Source: Geomobilimonas luticola
GTDB taxonomy: Bacteria > Desulfobacterota > Desulfuromonadia > Geobacterales > Geobacteraceae
Length of the DNA stretch: 64,000 bases
Direction: 5' to 3'
Assembly: GCF_018476905.1 (NCBI RefSeq)
Contig: NZ_JAHCVK010000001.1
Coordinates: forward strand, 496,001-560,000
Shown: piece after piece, positions 32,639 through 41,391 of the stretch
Layout of the letters: each line of letters begins with the position of its first letter
Position numbering within the stretch: the first letter of the stretch is position 1
Program-made: the position numbers and the translations under genes
Notes under the pieces: model-generated
Seen by the model: the letters and a program-made list of their open reading frames with translations, nothing else
Database searches by the model: none
Told to the model about the DNA's origin: nothing

Positions 32639-33124
32639 ATGGACGTTACCGTTTTGTTGTGGACAGGGGCGGGTGTATTGACCCTGCTCGGACTGGTCGG
32701 GCTGGTGCTGCCGGCACTGCCGGGTGCGCCACTCCTCTTCGTGGGGCTGTTGTTGGCTGCCTGGGCCGAGGATTTTGTCTACGTTGGTCCGGGGACGCTG
32801 GCTATCCTTGCCGTCATGGTGGTCCTGACCTACCTGGTGGAATTTGCCGCATCGGCCATCGGCGCGAAACGCTTCGGCGCGTCAGGCCGGGCGATGACCG
32901 GCGCCCTGCTGGGAGGGATAGTCGGTATATTTTTCGGCATTCCGGGGATTCTGCTCGGCCCCTTCGCCGGGGCGGTCATAGGTGAACTTTCGCTCCAGCG
33001 GAGCCTGCATGCGGCGGGTTGGTCCGGGCTGGGGGCCTCCCTCGGCATGGCGCTGGGAATGGCCGCCAAGCTCGCCTTTGGGGTGGGCATGGTCGGGATC
33101 TATCTGCTGGCCCGCTTTTTCTGA
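32639..33124 (+). CDS. DUF456 membrane protein
   Basis: This is a 161-residue protein with four to five hydrophobic segments and the DUF456 pattern: LVGLVLPALPGAPLLFVGLLLAAWAEDF at the start, then LVEFAASAIGAKRFGASGRAM and GILLGPFAGAVIGEL. It is an inner-membrane protein of unknown function, conserved across many bacteria. GGGAGGAG precedes ATG 32639; the frame's earlier ATG at 32570 lies before this SD. The 279 bp upstream contain no gene or clear element. Confidence 0.83.
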   Translation: MDVTVLLWTGAGVLTLLGLVGLVLPALPGAPLLFVGLLLAAWAEDFVYVGPGTLAILAVMVVLTYLVEFAASAIGAKRFGASGRAMTGALLGGIVGIFFGIPGILLGPFAGAVIGELSLQRSLHAAGWSGLGASLGMALGMAAKLAFGVGMVGIYLLARFF

Positions 33125-33306
33125 GAATCCCGTCCCGTTAAGCAGCAGGGCCTTTTCCCCCTCGCTTAAACATTCCCCGTGTCGTCTTTCCTTCTTGGAA
33201 ACGCCGCAAGTTCGGCTAAACTTGCAATGATGATATTTCAGGAAAGGGGGGTGTTCCGCTTTCTGTGTTGTCAGCCGCGGGAGGCTCCCGAACCAAGGAG
33301 GAAGCC

Positions 33307-34122
33307 ATGGAAACGATGGGACAGTACCAGCAGATCGCCGCAACCTACCTGACGGAACTGGGAACCAAGCTGCTCGCCGTCATCCTGTTCTGGATCGTCG
33401 GCCGCTGGCTGATCGGGCTGGTGGGGCGGATGCTGAACGGGGTGCTGGAAAAGCAGAAGGTCGATCCCACCCTGATGCGCTACATCGGCAACTTCGTCGC
33501 GGTGACCCTCAACATCATCCTGGTGGTGGCCATCCTCGGCTACTGCGGCATCCAGACCACGACCTTCGCCGCGCTGGTGGCCGGCATCGGCATCGCCATC
33601 GGCGCCGCCTGGGGAGGACTCCTTTCCAACCTGGCGGCCGGCATCTTCCTTGTCGTGCTGCACCCCTTCAAGGTGGGGGATTTCGTGACGGCGGCCGGGG
33701 TGACCGGTACCATAAAGGAGATCGGCCTCTTCGTCACCACCATCAATACGCCGGACAACGTAATGACCCTGGTGGGGAACGCCAAGATCTTCGGCGATAC
33801 CATCCAGAACTTTACCGCCAACGATTTCCGCCGGGTCGAGCTGAAGTGTCAGCTGGCCGGCGGCGCCGACCATGTCGCCGCCATGCAGCTTCTGCGGGAG
33901 AAGCTGGCGGCGGTTCCCAACGTGCTGCCGCAGCCGGCGGTGGAGGTGGAAATCCTCGACTTCACCCTGGTGGGGCCGGTGCTGGCCGTACGCCCCTACT
34001 GCCATAACGACCACTACTGGCAGGTCTATTTCGACGGCAACCGCACCATCCGCGAAAGCCTCGCGGCCGCCGGTTTTCCGCCTCCCATGCCGGCCCAGAT
34101 GGTGGTGGTGCAGAACCCGTAG
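33307..34122 (+). CDS. mscS: Small-conductance mechanosensitive channel (MscS family)
   Basis: This 271-residue channel has three N-terminal membrane helices (about 10-105). The pore-lining helix is ALVAGIGIAIGAAWGGLLSNLAAGIF, the Gly/Ala-packed TM3 of MscS. The cytoplasmic beta domain follows (HPFKVGDFVTAAGVTGTIKEIGLF near 118-142) and an alpha/beta vestibule domain ends the protein. It opens on hypo-osmotic stress to release solutes. AAGGAGGAAGCC sets ATG 33307. A terminator follows. Confidence 0.92.
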   Translation: METMGQYQQIAATYLTELGTKLLAVILFWIVGRWLIGLVGRMLNGVLEKQKVDPTLMRYIGNFVAVTLNIILVVAILGYCGIQTTTFAALVAGIGIAIGAAWGGLLSNLAAGIFLVVLHPFKVGDFVTAAGVTGTIKEIGLFVTTINTPDNVMTLVGNAKIFGDTIQNFTANDFRRVELKCQLAGGADHVAAMQLLREKLAAVPNVLPQPAVEVEILDFTLVGPVLAVRPYCHNDHYWQVYFDGNRTIRESLAAAGFPPPMPAQMVVVQNP

Positions 34123-34153
34123 CGGGTCATTTCCCGGGACGTGCGGTATACAC

Positions 34154-34184
34154 CGAAGGGGGCTGTTGTGGCCCCCTTCGTTTT
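34154..34184 (+). terminator. Terminator after mscS
   Basis: CGAAGGGGGC, a 7-base loop and GCCCCCTTCG followed by TTTT; 10 perfect pairs. Confidence 0.88.
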
Positions 34185-34197
34185 GTGATAGAAAAGA

Positions 34198-34345
34198 AAC
34201 TGAAAAAGCATTAGGAACACGGAAAAGTCGGAAAAATCAGGATAACTGCGGATGAAGTCTACAACCATAGCGAACCTTTCGGGTGAACGCTGAAATCCGG
34301 GGTTTATCCGCCTTTATCAGATGGTATCCGCTTTTTCCGTGTTCA
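34198..34345. repeat. Intergenic repeat relic before folD
   Basis: The 319-bp gap before folD holds degenerate copies of the ACACGG/GATCCG-type repeat (GGAACACGGAAAAGTCGGAA, GGTTTATCCGCCTTTATCAG, CCGCTTTTTCCGTGTTCAAT). The two ends are inverted (ACACGGAAAA and TTTTCCGTGT). No coding potential is seen. Confidence 0.5.
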
Positions 34346-34441
34346 ATTACCGCTTTGGGGTGAAAGGTGATTTAGCGTGGATGGAGCTCGGGCGCCTGCG
34401 CTTCACGGAACATCCAGTTACTGAAGAAAGGACAGCACATC

Positions 34442-35314
34442 ATGAACCTGTTGGATGGAAAGAAATGCGCGGAGAGCCTGATCGCCGACATAGCCAAGAA
34501 GGTTGCGGGATACGTGGATTCCGGTCTGCGCAAGCCCCACATGACCATTATCCTGGTGGGGAAGCACGCCCCGAGCGAGTCGTACGTCAAGTCGAAGATC
34601 ACCACCAGCACCCTGGCAGGCTTCGACAGCAACCTGATCCGTTTCCCGGAAACGGTGAAGGAGGCGGAACTGCTGGCGAAGATCCAGGAGATCAACGAGG
34701 ACCAGACCACGGACGGGGTGATCGTCCAGCTCCCCCTCCCCAAGCACATCAACCAGCAGCACATCATCAACGCCATATCTCCCGACAAGGACATCGACGG
34801 CTTCCACCCCACCAATTTCGGCCGAATGACCCTGGGGCAGAAGGCGTTCCGGCCGGCGACCGCCTACGGCATCTGCAAGCTGCTCCAGTTCTACGAAGTG
34901 CCGATAAAGGGGAAGCACTGCGTGGTCATCGGCAGGTCCAACATCGTCGGCAAGCCGATCTCCATCATGCTCTCCAACGATTTCGACATCGGCAACGCCA
35001 CCGTCACCCTGACCCACATCGAGACCCCCCGGGAACTGCTCCTGGACGAGACGCGCCGGGGTGACATCGTGATCGTGGCGGTGGGGATACCCGGTTTCGT
35101 CACCGAGGACATGGTGAAGGAGGGGGTCGTCCTTATCGACGTCGGGATCAACCGGCTGGAGAACGGCAAGATCGTGGGGGACGTGGCCTTCGACCAGGTG
35201 GCACCCAAGTGCTCCTGGATAACGCCGGTCCCTGGCGGGGTAGGCCGGATGACCGTCACCGCCCTGATGATCAATACGCTGGTGGCCTACCAGAACAATT
35301 TCAACCTGGCCTGA
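34442..35314 (+). CDS. folD: Bifunctional methylenetetrahydrofolate dehydrogenase/cyclohydrolase
   Basis: This 290-residue protein has all FolD landmarks: SESYVKSK with the catalytic Lys near residue 54, [12 protein letters not shown] near 97, [15 protein letters not shown] near 125, [11 protein letters not shown] (NADP site) near 170 and [11 protein letters not shown] near 265. It interconverts one-carbon folates in the cytoplasm. A weak AAAGGA precedes ATG 34442. The SCO1-like gene starts 4 bp after its stop, so the folate gene and the oxidase cluster may share a transcript. Confidence 0.95.
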   Translation: MNLLDGKKCAESLIADIAKKVAGYVDSGLRKPHMTIILVGKHAPSESYVKSKITTSTLAGFDSNLIRFPETVKEAELLAKIQEINEDQTTDGVIVQLPLPKHINQQHIINAISPDKDIDGFHPTNFGRMTLGQKAFRPATAYGICKLLQFYEVPIKGKHCVVIGRSNIVGKPISIMLSNDFDIGNATVTLTHIETPRELLLDETRRGDIVIVAVGIPGFVTEDMVKEGVVLIDVGINRLENGKIVGDVAFDQVAPKCSWITPVPGGVGRMTVTALMINTLVAYQNNFNLA

Positions 35315-35317
35315 CCG

Positions 35318-36172
35318 ATGGGACGGCAGTGCGGAACAGGATGGCACGTCGCACGCACGTTCCTGGCGTCACTGCTGGTGCTCTGCGCTTTTCTGCCTGT
35401 TCTCGCGGCGGCCCACACGGAGGACCCGTTCAGCGGGCACGACCACGCCGGCATGGTTTCCGGCCCGGATGACGGGGCAAAGGTCGGCCTCACCGAACGG
35501 TTGGGGGAAAAGATCCCCCTTGACCTCACCTTTCGGGACGAAACCGGCAAGCCGGTCCGCCTGGGGGACCTGGTGACCGTCCCGACCGTCATCCTTCCCG
35601 TCTACTACAGCTGCACCAACGTCTGCAATTTCCTCCAGCAGGGGCTGGCCAGCGCCCTACCCGGGGTGAAGCGGAAGCCGGGAGAGGAATACCGGGTCAT
35701 CTCCGTCAGTTTCGACGAGACCGAGACCCCGGAGCTGGCGGCGAAATACAAGCGGATGTACCTGACCTCCATGAACGCCCCCTTTCCCGAGGAGGGGTGG
35801 CGCTTTCTCACCGGCGATGCCGAAAGTGTCCGCCGCCTGACCGCAGCCGCCGGCTACCGCTTCCAGCGGAAGGGGCGGGACTTCATCCACCCGGTGGCGA
35901 GCATGGTCGTTGCCCCGGACGGGACTATTGTCCGTTACCTGTACGGGACGACCTTTCTTCCCAAGGACCTGACCCTGGCACTGCTGGAGGCCCGGGAAGG
36001 AAAGGTGGGGACGACCATCCGCAAGGTGGTCGGCTACTGCTTCACCTTCGACCCGGAAGGAAAAACCTACGTCTTCAACCTGCTGCGGGTGAGTGCCACG
36101 GTCGTCATCCTCTGCACGGGGGGCTTCCTGGCGTTTCTGCTCCTGACCGGCCGAAAAAACGGAAGGCAATAG
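35318..36172 (+). CDS. SCO1/SenC-type copper chaperone for cytochrome oxidase
   Basis: This 284-residue protein has an N-terminal signal or anchor (LASLLVLCAFLPVLAAA), a thioredoxin-like domain with the copper-binding YYSCTNVCNF (CxxxC, near residue 93-100) and a conserved histidine near HPVAS. A C-terminal membrane segment (VVILCTGGFLAFLLL) ends the protein. SCO proteins deliver copper to the CuA site of oxidase subunit II, encoded 3 kb downstream. The second membrane anchor is unusual for SCO1 but seen in some deltaproteobacterial forms. Confidence 0.85.
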   Translation: MGRQCGTGWHVARTFLASLLVLCAFLPVLAAAHTEDPFSGHDHAGMVSGPDDGAKVGLTERLGEKIPLDLTFRDETGKPVRLGDLVTVPTVILPVYYSCTNVCNFLQQGLASALPGVKRKPGEEYRVISVSFDETETPELAAKYKRMYLTSMNAPFPEEGWRFLTGDAESVRRLTAAAGYRFQRKGRDFIHPVASMVVAPDGTIVRYLYGTTFLPKDLTLALLEAREGKVGTTIRKVVGYCFTFDPEGKTYVFNLLRVSATVVILCTGGFLAFLLLTGRKNGRQ

Positions 36173-36246
36173 AACACGGATCATATCTGAAAAAGCGGAT
36201 AAACGCGGATTTTTAACCGGGATTGATCCGCTGTTATCCGGGTTTA
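36173..36246. repeat. Intergenic repeat copy between sco and coxA
   Basis: ACACGGATCATATCTGAAAA, AGCGGATAAACGCGGATT and GATCCGCTGTTATCCGGGTT match the interior of the 18614-18852 element and its inverse, in a 70-bp form. Confidence 0.55.
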
Positions 36247-36259
36247 ATTTGGAGTGACG

Positions 36260-37888
36260 ATGAATCCTGCCGAAAACATGCTTCCTGCCGGCAAGGGGGG
36301 GTTCTGGATCGATACGGGCAAAACCGGCATCGCCTCCTGGATATTCTCCACCGATCACAAGCGGATCGGCCTGCTCTATTTCTGGTCGGTGTTCGGCTTC
36401 TTTCTTGTCGGCGTGCTGCTCGGCCTGCTCATCCGGATCGAACTGATGGCGCCGGGGCGGACCATCATGGGGCCCCAGACCTACAATGCCCTCTTCACCG
36501 TCCATGGGGTGGTGATGGTCTTCCTCTTCATCATCCCCGGCTTCCAGGGTTCCTTCGGCAACCTGGTCATGCCGATCCAGATAGGTAGCAGGGACGTGGC
36601 CTTCCCCCGCCTGAACCTCTTCTCCTGGTGGCTCTACATCGCCGGTGCGGCGATCATCCTCACGTCGCTTTTCACCGGCGGCGGCCCCCCCGACACCGGC
36701 TGGACCTTTTACCTCCCCTTCAGCGAGCGGACCGGCACCAACGTCTCCCTGGCGGTCTTCGGCGTCTTCATCGTCGGGTTTTCCTCCATCCTGACCGGCG
36801 TCAACTTCGTTACGACCATCCATCGCCTGCGGGCCGAGGGAATGACCTGGGGGCGGCTGCCGCTCTTCGTCTGGTCCCTCTATGCCACCGCCTGGGTGCA
36901 GATCCTGGCGACCCCCATCTTGGGGATCACGCTGGTGCTCATCATCGCCGAACGGCTTCTCGGCACCGGCCTGTTCGACCCGGCGCGGGGTGGCGACCCC
37001 CTCATGTACCAGCACCTCTTCTGGATCTACTCCCACCCGGCGGTCTACATCATGATCCTGCCGGCCATGGGGGTGGTTACGGAAATCATCCCGGTCTTCT
37101 CCCGCAAGCCGATCTTCGGCTACAGGATGATCGCCTTCTCCAGCCTCGCCATCGCCGCCGCCGGCTCGCTGGTCTGGGGGCATCACATGTTTACCAGCGG
37201 CATGAGCGATACCGCCATCCTGGTCTTCTCCTTCCTCACCTTCGTCGTCGCCATCCCGTCGGCCATCAAGGTCTTCAACTGGGTCTCCACCCTCTACCGG
37301 GGCTCCATCTCCCTGGAGGCCCCCATGCTCTTCGCCCTCTCCTTCATCCTCCTCTTCTCCATCGGAGGACTGACCGGGCTCATCCTCGGAGCGGCAGCCA
37401 CCGACATCCATGTCCACGACACCCATTTCGTGGTGGGGCATTTCCACTACGTCATCTTCGGCGGCTCCGGCTTCGCCTTCTTCGGCGCCATGCACTACTG
37501 GCTTCCCAAGTTCTACGGCCGCCGGTATGCGGAGAAACCGGCGATCCTCGGCTGGGGGCTCATGTTCGTCGGCTTCAACATCCTCTACTTCACCATGATG
37601 GTACTCGGGATGGAAGGGATGCCACGGCGCTACTACGACTACCTCCCCGAGTTCGCCCGTCTCAATTTCGTCTCCACCATGGGAAGCTGGATACTTGCCG
37701 TCGGGCTGGCGATACTCCTCGTGAACCTGTTCCGCGGACTGCGGAGCGGAGAGCCGGTCGGTAACAATCCCTGGGGGGGAGCGACCCTGGAATGGTCAAT
37801 CCCGACCCCGCCTCCCACGGAGAACTTTGCAAAGGAGCCGGTGGTGACCCACGGGCCGTACGATTTCAGGGGGGCGGGGATACCGTGA
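36260..37888 (+). CDS. coxA: Cytochrome c oxidase subunit I
   Basis: This 542-residue heme-copper oxidase subunit has about 12 membrane helices. It contains VHGVVMVFLFIIPGF (low-spin heme histidine), WIYSHPAVYIMILPAMGVVTE (CuB His and the cross-linked Tyr) and HDTHFVVGHFHYV (heme a, heme a3). The VWGHHMFTSGM segment supplies two more CuB histidines. Together they define an aa3-type terminal oxidase. GGAG at 36251 places the start at ATG 36260. The stop overlaps coxC (GTGA). Confidence 0.96.
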   Translation: MNPAENMLPAGKGGFWIDTGKTGIASWIFSTDHKRIGLLYFWSVFGFFLVGVLLGLLIRIELMAPGRTIMGPQTYNALFTVHGVVMVFLFIIPGFQGSFGNLVMPIQIGSRDVAFPRLNLFSWWLYIAGAAIILTSLFTGGGPPDTGWTFYLPFSERTGTNVSLAVFGVFIVGFSSILTGVNFVTTIHRLRAEGMTWGRLPLFVWSLYATAWVQILATPILGITLVLIIAERLLGTGLFDPARGGDPLMYQHLFWIYSHPAVYIMILPAMGVVTEIIPVFSRKPIFGYRMIAFSSLAIAAAGSLVWGHHMFTSGMSDTAILVFSFLTFVVAIPSAIKVFNWVSTLYRGSISLEAPMLFALSFILLFSIGGLTGLILGAAATDIHVHDTHFVVGHFHYVIFGGSGFAFFGAMHYWLPKFYGRRYAEKPAILGWGLMFVGFNILYFTMMVLGMEGMPRRYYDYLPEFARLNFVSTMGSWILAVGLAILLVNLFRGLRSGEPVGNNPWGGATLEWSIPTPPPTENFAKEPVVTHGPYDFRGAGIP

Positions 37889-38487
37889 GCCAGCCGACAC
37901 ACAAAGACTACGCCGGTGCCAAGCTCGGCATGTGGCTCTTCCTCTTCACCGAACTGCTCCTCTTCGGCGGGCTGTTTCTACTCTACGCCGTCTACCTCTC
38001 CCGGTATCCCCACGAGTTTGCCGCGGCGGGGAGGGAGATGCACCTGGTGTTCGGAACGGTCAACACGGTGATTCTCATTACCAGCAGCCTGCTGGTGGCC
38101 ATGGCGGTCACCGCCGTCAAGCGGGACGACCATCGCCTGGCCTTTGTCCTCGTGGGGGGGACGGTCGTCTGCGCCGCCTTCTTCCTGGTCGACAAGTACC
38201 TGGAGTGGGGCACCGAGATCGGCCGCGGCATCTATCCCGGCTCTCCCCGGCTGGTGGCGGGTCCGGCCGGGGAGTCGGTCTTCTACAGTCTTTACTATCT
38301 CACCACCGGCCTCCACGGCCTGCACGTCCTGATAGGGGGGATACTGCTGGCGGTGGTGGCGGTGCGGGTCGGGCGGGGGAGTATCCACGCCGGCGATTAT
38401 ATATGGCTCGAGAACGGCGCCCTCTACTGGCACCTGGTGGACTTGGTCTGGATTTTCATCTTCCCCCTCTACTACCTGGTCCTGTAG
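37885..38487 (+). CDS. coxC: Cytochrome c oxidase subunit III
   Basis: This 200-residue protein has five membrane segments and the subunit III pattern: AKLGMWLFLFTELLLFGGLFLLYAVYLSRYP at the start, TTGLHGLHVLIGGILL in the middle and YWHLVDLVWIFIFPLYYLVL at the end. GTG 37885 overlaps the coxA stop and gives a translationally coupled pair. The 93 bp of frame upstream of that codon are coxA sequence. Confidence 0.94.
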   Translation: MSQPTHKDYAGAKLGMWLFLFTELLLFGGLFLLYAVYLSRYPHEFAAAGREMHLVFGTVNTVILITSSLLVAMAVTAVKRDDHRLAFVLVGGTVVCAAFFLVDKYLEWGTEIGRGIYPGSPRLVAGPAGESVFYSLYYLTTGLHGLHVLIGGILLAVVAVRVGRGSIHAGDYIWLENGALYWHLVDLVWIFIFPLYYLVL

Positions 38488-38606
38488 GGGCTGCGACTTA
38501 TACGCCATCTCGCCGCCGTCCTCGTCGCTCCTTTGTGTGGCGTAGCGCTGCTACGCCTCTGCAGTCTCTCCTCCGGGTGCGACGATCTGGCGCAAAATCC
38601 GCAGCC
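38488..38606. repeat. Intergenic repeat element between coxC and coxD
   Basis: The element begins GGGGCTGCGACTTATACGCC and ends CGCAAAATCCGCAGCC, so its ends are inverted (GGCTGCG/CGCAGCC). The interior holds GCGTAGCGCTGCTACGCC, a hairpin. It lies in the cox operon and is noncoding, like a mobile palindromic unit. Confidence 0.6.
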
Positions 38607-38633
38607 TTGGGATAGGGGGTTCTTGGAGAAGCA

Positions 38634-38915
38634 ATGAACACTACTACGCATGTCATCGGCTACAGAACACTGACGGCGGTCTGGCTCGGGCTCATGGCCC
38701 TGACGGCCCTCACGGTCTGGGTTTCCCGGCACAGCCTGGGCATCGGCCATGTCTGGGGTTCCCTCGCCATCGCCGCCCTCAAGGGGGGGCTGGTGATCGC
38801 CTTTTTCATGCACATGCGCTATGAAGGGAGACTCCTGCGCGGACTGTTGTTCGTGACCCTAGTTACTCTGGCCTGTTTTATCGGCCTGACTTTTTTCGAT
38901 GTGCTCTACCGGTAA
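38634..38915 (+). CDS. coxD: Cytochrome c oxidase subunit IV family protein
   Basis: This 93-residue protein has three hydrophobic segments and the prokaryotic COX4 pattern: YRTLTAVWLGLMALTALTVWVS, then AALKGGLVIAFFMHMRYEGR. The FFMHMRYE motif is diagnostic for this small subunit, which stabilises the oxidase. It lies between coxC and coxB. Confidence 0.88.
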   Translation: MNTTTHVIGYRTLTAVWLGLMALTALTVWVSRHSLGIGHVWGSLAIAALKGGLVIAFFMHMRYEGRLLRGLLFVTLVTLACFIGLTFFDVLYR

Positions 38916-38924
38916 GGACCTGTC

Positions 38925-39833
38925 GTGGACCCAAACCTGATCACCACAAACCGGGCGGTGGACCCGGTATTCATGTTCATCTTCGGGGTCAGCCTTCTGC
39001 TGCTCGTAGGCATCACCGCGACCATGGTGGGGTTCGTCGTCCGCTATCACCGTTCCCGCGCGCCGGAGCCGACCTCCCGCGCGGAAAGCAGCATCTGGCT
39101 GGAGATTCTCTGGACCGCCCTTCCCACCATTCTCGTCATGGCGATGTTCTACTACGGCTGGGCCGGGTACCTGGCGCTTCGCAACGTACCCCGGGACGCG
39201 CTGCAGGTAACGGCCACGGCCCGGATGTGGTCCTGGAGCTTTACCTACGCCAACGGCAGGACCAGTCCCAGGCTGTATGTCCCGGTTGGGAAACCGGTGC
39301 TCGTGAACCTGGTTTCCGGGGACGTGCTGCACGGCTTCTACCTTCCCGCCTTCCGGGTCAAGCGGGACGTGGTGCCGGGGATGAAGAACAACCACGCTTG
39401 GTTCGTGGCGACCAGGGCAGGTTCCTATGACCTGTTCTGCTCCGTGTACTGCGGTGAAGGCCATTCGGCAATGATCACCACGGTCGAGGCGATCCCCGAG
39501 GCCGCGTTCACGGCATGGCTGCAGGAGGAGGAGAAAGCCGGGGGGGATGCGGGGAAGGCGCTTCTGGAAAAACATGGTTGTCTCGGCTGCCATTCCCTCG
39601 ACGGGTCGACCAAGGTGGGACCGACCTTCAAGGGGCTTTTCGGGCGGAGCGTGACGGTCCTGACGGGAGGCGCCGAGCGGGTCATCACGGTGGACGAGGA
39701 GTACCTGCAGCACTCGATCCTCGATCCGGGCGCCGACGTGGTGAAGGGGTACCAGCCGGTCATGCCCCCCTTCCCGGACCTGTCCCGCGACGAGGTGAGG
39801 GCGATAGTCGAGTTCCTGAAGAGGGCAAAATGA
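38925..39833 (+). CDS. coxB: Cytochrome c oxidase subunit II with fused cytochrome c (caa3 type)
   Basis: This 302-residue protein has two N-terminal membrane helices (about 13-38 and 58-80), then a cupredoxin domain with the CuA site (SVYCGEGHSAM with the upstream Cys and His). A C-terminal cytochrome c domain holds GCLGCHS near residue 221-226 and a likely axial Met in the QPVMPPFPDL segment. The fused heme marks a caa3 oxidase that can accept electrons from a cytochrome pool. GTG 38925 follows AAGGA. Its stop overlaps ctaB (ATGA). Confidence 0.94.
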   Translation: MDPNLITTNRAVDPVFMFIFGVSLLLLVGITATMVGFVVRYHRSRAPEPTSRAESSIWLEILWTALPTILVMAMFYYGWAGYLALRNVPRDALQVTATARMWSWSFTYANGRTSPRLYVPVGKPVLVNLVSGDVLHGFYLPAFRVKRDVVPGMKNNHAWFVATRAGSYDLFCSVYCGEGHSAMITTVEAIPEAAFTAWLQEEEKAGGDAGKALLEKHGCLGCHSLDGSTKVGPTFKGLFGRSVTVLTGGAERVITVDEEYLQHSILDPGADVVKGYQPVMPPFPDLSRDEVRAIVEFLKRAK

Positions 39834-40639
39834 GAGGGGCTCTGTTCCGGCCGCGGCTTGCGCTTCTGAACGGTGTTACGGCGGTGGGGGGATATCTCCT
39901 TTTCCCGGGGGAGATTGACTCGGTGCGACTGGGTGCGCTCTTTGCCGGCGTGGTGCTCCTGGCTGCGGCGGGGTCGGCGCTCAACCAGGTTCTGGAGCGG
40001 GACATCGACCGGCTCATGGAGAGGACCCGGCTCCGCCCTCTTCCGGCAGGGAAGCTGACGCTGACGGGTGCCACAGTCGCCGGCTGCACCCTTCTGCTGG
40101 CTGGCTCGCTGGTGCTCGTACTGGCGGGTCGCTGGCTGCCGGCATTGCTGGGTGGTGCTGCCCTCGCATGGTATCTTGTCCTGTACACCCCTCTCAAACG
40201 GCGCACCTCGTTGGCCCTGGCGGCCGGTGCCGTCTGCGGCGCCATCCCGCCGGTCATCGGCTGGTGCAGCGCCGGCGGGTCGCCGGTCGATTATCCCGTG
40301 GTGCTTCTCGCTGGTCTCCTCTACCTCTGGCAGATTCCCCACTTCTGGTTCCTCCAGTTGCGTCATGCCGACGACTACCGGCGGGCCGGCATCCCGCTCC
40401 TCCGCTTGCGATCGGGTGATTCCTTTCCCGCCGGTATCTGCCGTCTCTGGCTTGCCGCCCTGGTTGCCGGTACGCTGCTCCTGCCGGCATTCGGCGTCAT
40501 CGGGAATCCCGGCACCGTCTGGTTTCCCCTCCTGCCGCTCGCCCTCGGTATCGTCTCCCTTGTCCGCTCCGAAACGGTCATCTTTTCATCCCTCAACCTC
40601 TTTCCCCTCCTGCTGACCCTGCTCCTCTTCAGCCGGTAG
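39830..40639 (+). CDS. ctaB: Protoheme IX farnesyltransferase (heme O synthase)
   Basis: This 269-residue UbiA-type prenyltransferase has seven to eight membrane helices. The two aspartate-rich sites are NQVLERDIDRLMERTRLRPLPAG near residue 44-66 and the later QIPHFWFLQLRHADDYRRAG near 175-195. YTPLKRR near 116 is also conserved. It attaches farnesyl to heme b, making heme O, the precursor of the heme A used by the adjacent oxidase. Its ATG overlaps the coxB stop. No ctaA-like heme A synthase is visible in the cluster. Confidence 0.93.
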   Translation: MRGALFRPRLALLNGVTAVGGYLLFPGEIDSVRLGALFAGVVLLAAAGSALNQVLERDIDRLMERTRLRPLPAGKLTLTGATVAGCTLLLAGSLVLVLAGRWLPALLGGAALAWYLVLYTPLKRRTSLALAAGAVCGAIPPVIGWCSAGGSPVDYPVVLLAGLLYLWQIPHFWFLQLRHADDYRRAGIPLLRLRSGDSFPAGICRLWLAALVAGTLLLPAFGVIGNPGTVWFPLLPLALGIVSLVRSETVIFSSLNLFPLLLTLLLFSR

Positions 40640-40706
40640 ACCTGCGACCCTCCGGGTTGCAGATGCCGGCACACAAACGATCCGGTATGTGCTAAGATGG
40701 GGCACT

Positions 40707-41327
40707 ATGTTCAAGGCCATATTCTGGGACAATGACGGCGTACTGATGGAGACGGAGCAACTTTACTACCGCGCCAATGCGGAAGCGCTGGCCCGGGCGG
40801 GGGTGGAGCTGACCCTCGATACGTTCCGTGAGATATCGCTCCGGCGGGGGGAGAGCGTGCTGCAGCTTGCTCCCGGTGGTGAGGCGGAGGTGCGGGGGTG
40901 GCGGGACATCCGCTACCGGGAGCTCCTGACGGCGGAGGCGGAGGTGATTCCGGGGGTGCCGGAGATTCTGGCGAGGCTCCACGGGCGGCTACCCATGGCG
41001 ATCGTCACCAGCTGCCGCCGGGATAATTTCCTGCGGATGCACCACAGGAGCGGACTTCTCGGATTTTTCGATTTCGTCCTCACCCGCGAGGACTATGGCA
41101 GTTCCAAGCCCGACCCGGAACCGTACCTGACCGCCTGCGCCCGTGCCGGCCTTTTGCCCGGCGACTGCCTGGCGGTGGAGGATTCGGAGCGGGGGGTGAC
41201 CGCGGCCGCGCGGGCGGGACTGGCGGTGGCGGCCATTCCCGGCTCTCTCAACGAGGGGGGAGATTTCGGTGCCGCCCGCTGGCGGCTCGACACGGTCTAT
41301 CAGCTTCCGGAACTTGTTGGTGCCTGA
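40707..41327 (+). CDS. HAD-superfamily hydrolase (beta-phosphoglucomutase-like)
   Basis: This 206-residue protein carries all four HAD motifs. FWDNDGVLMETE (motif I; an Asn sits between the two Asp residues, as DND), VTSCRR (motif II), SKPDPEPY (motif III) and VEDSERGV (motif IV) are all present. The cap is a small helical type. It should dephosphorylate or isomerise a small phosphorylated metabolite. I use ATG 40707 because an upstream in-frame codon at 40689 lacks an SD. Confidence 0.88.
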   Translation: MFKAIFWDNDGVLMETEQLYYRANAEALARAGVELTLDTFREISLRRGESVLQLAPGGEAEVRGWRDIRYRELLTAEAEVIPGVPEILARLHGRLPMAIVTSCRRDNFLRMHHRSGLLGFFDFVLTREDYGSSKPDPEPYLTACARAGLLPGDCLAVEDSERGVTAAARAGLAVAAIPGSLNEGGDFGAARWRLDTVYQLPELVGA

Positions 41328-41391
41328 TCTCCGAGGGAAAGGGGTGTCCTTCCTGCCGTCAGACCCTTCCGTTCGGCGACGGTGAAAACCC

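Noticed and set aside
32424-32681. 85-codon frame in the gap before the DUF456 gene
   Set aside because: It lacks an SD and overlaps the DUF456 start; composition is not protein-like.
40642-40662. Hairpin CTGCGACCC-TCC-GGGTTGCAG after ctaB as a terminator
   Set aside because: The 9-bp stem is real, but it contains a wobble and has no T-run, so termination is not supported.
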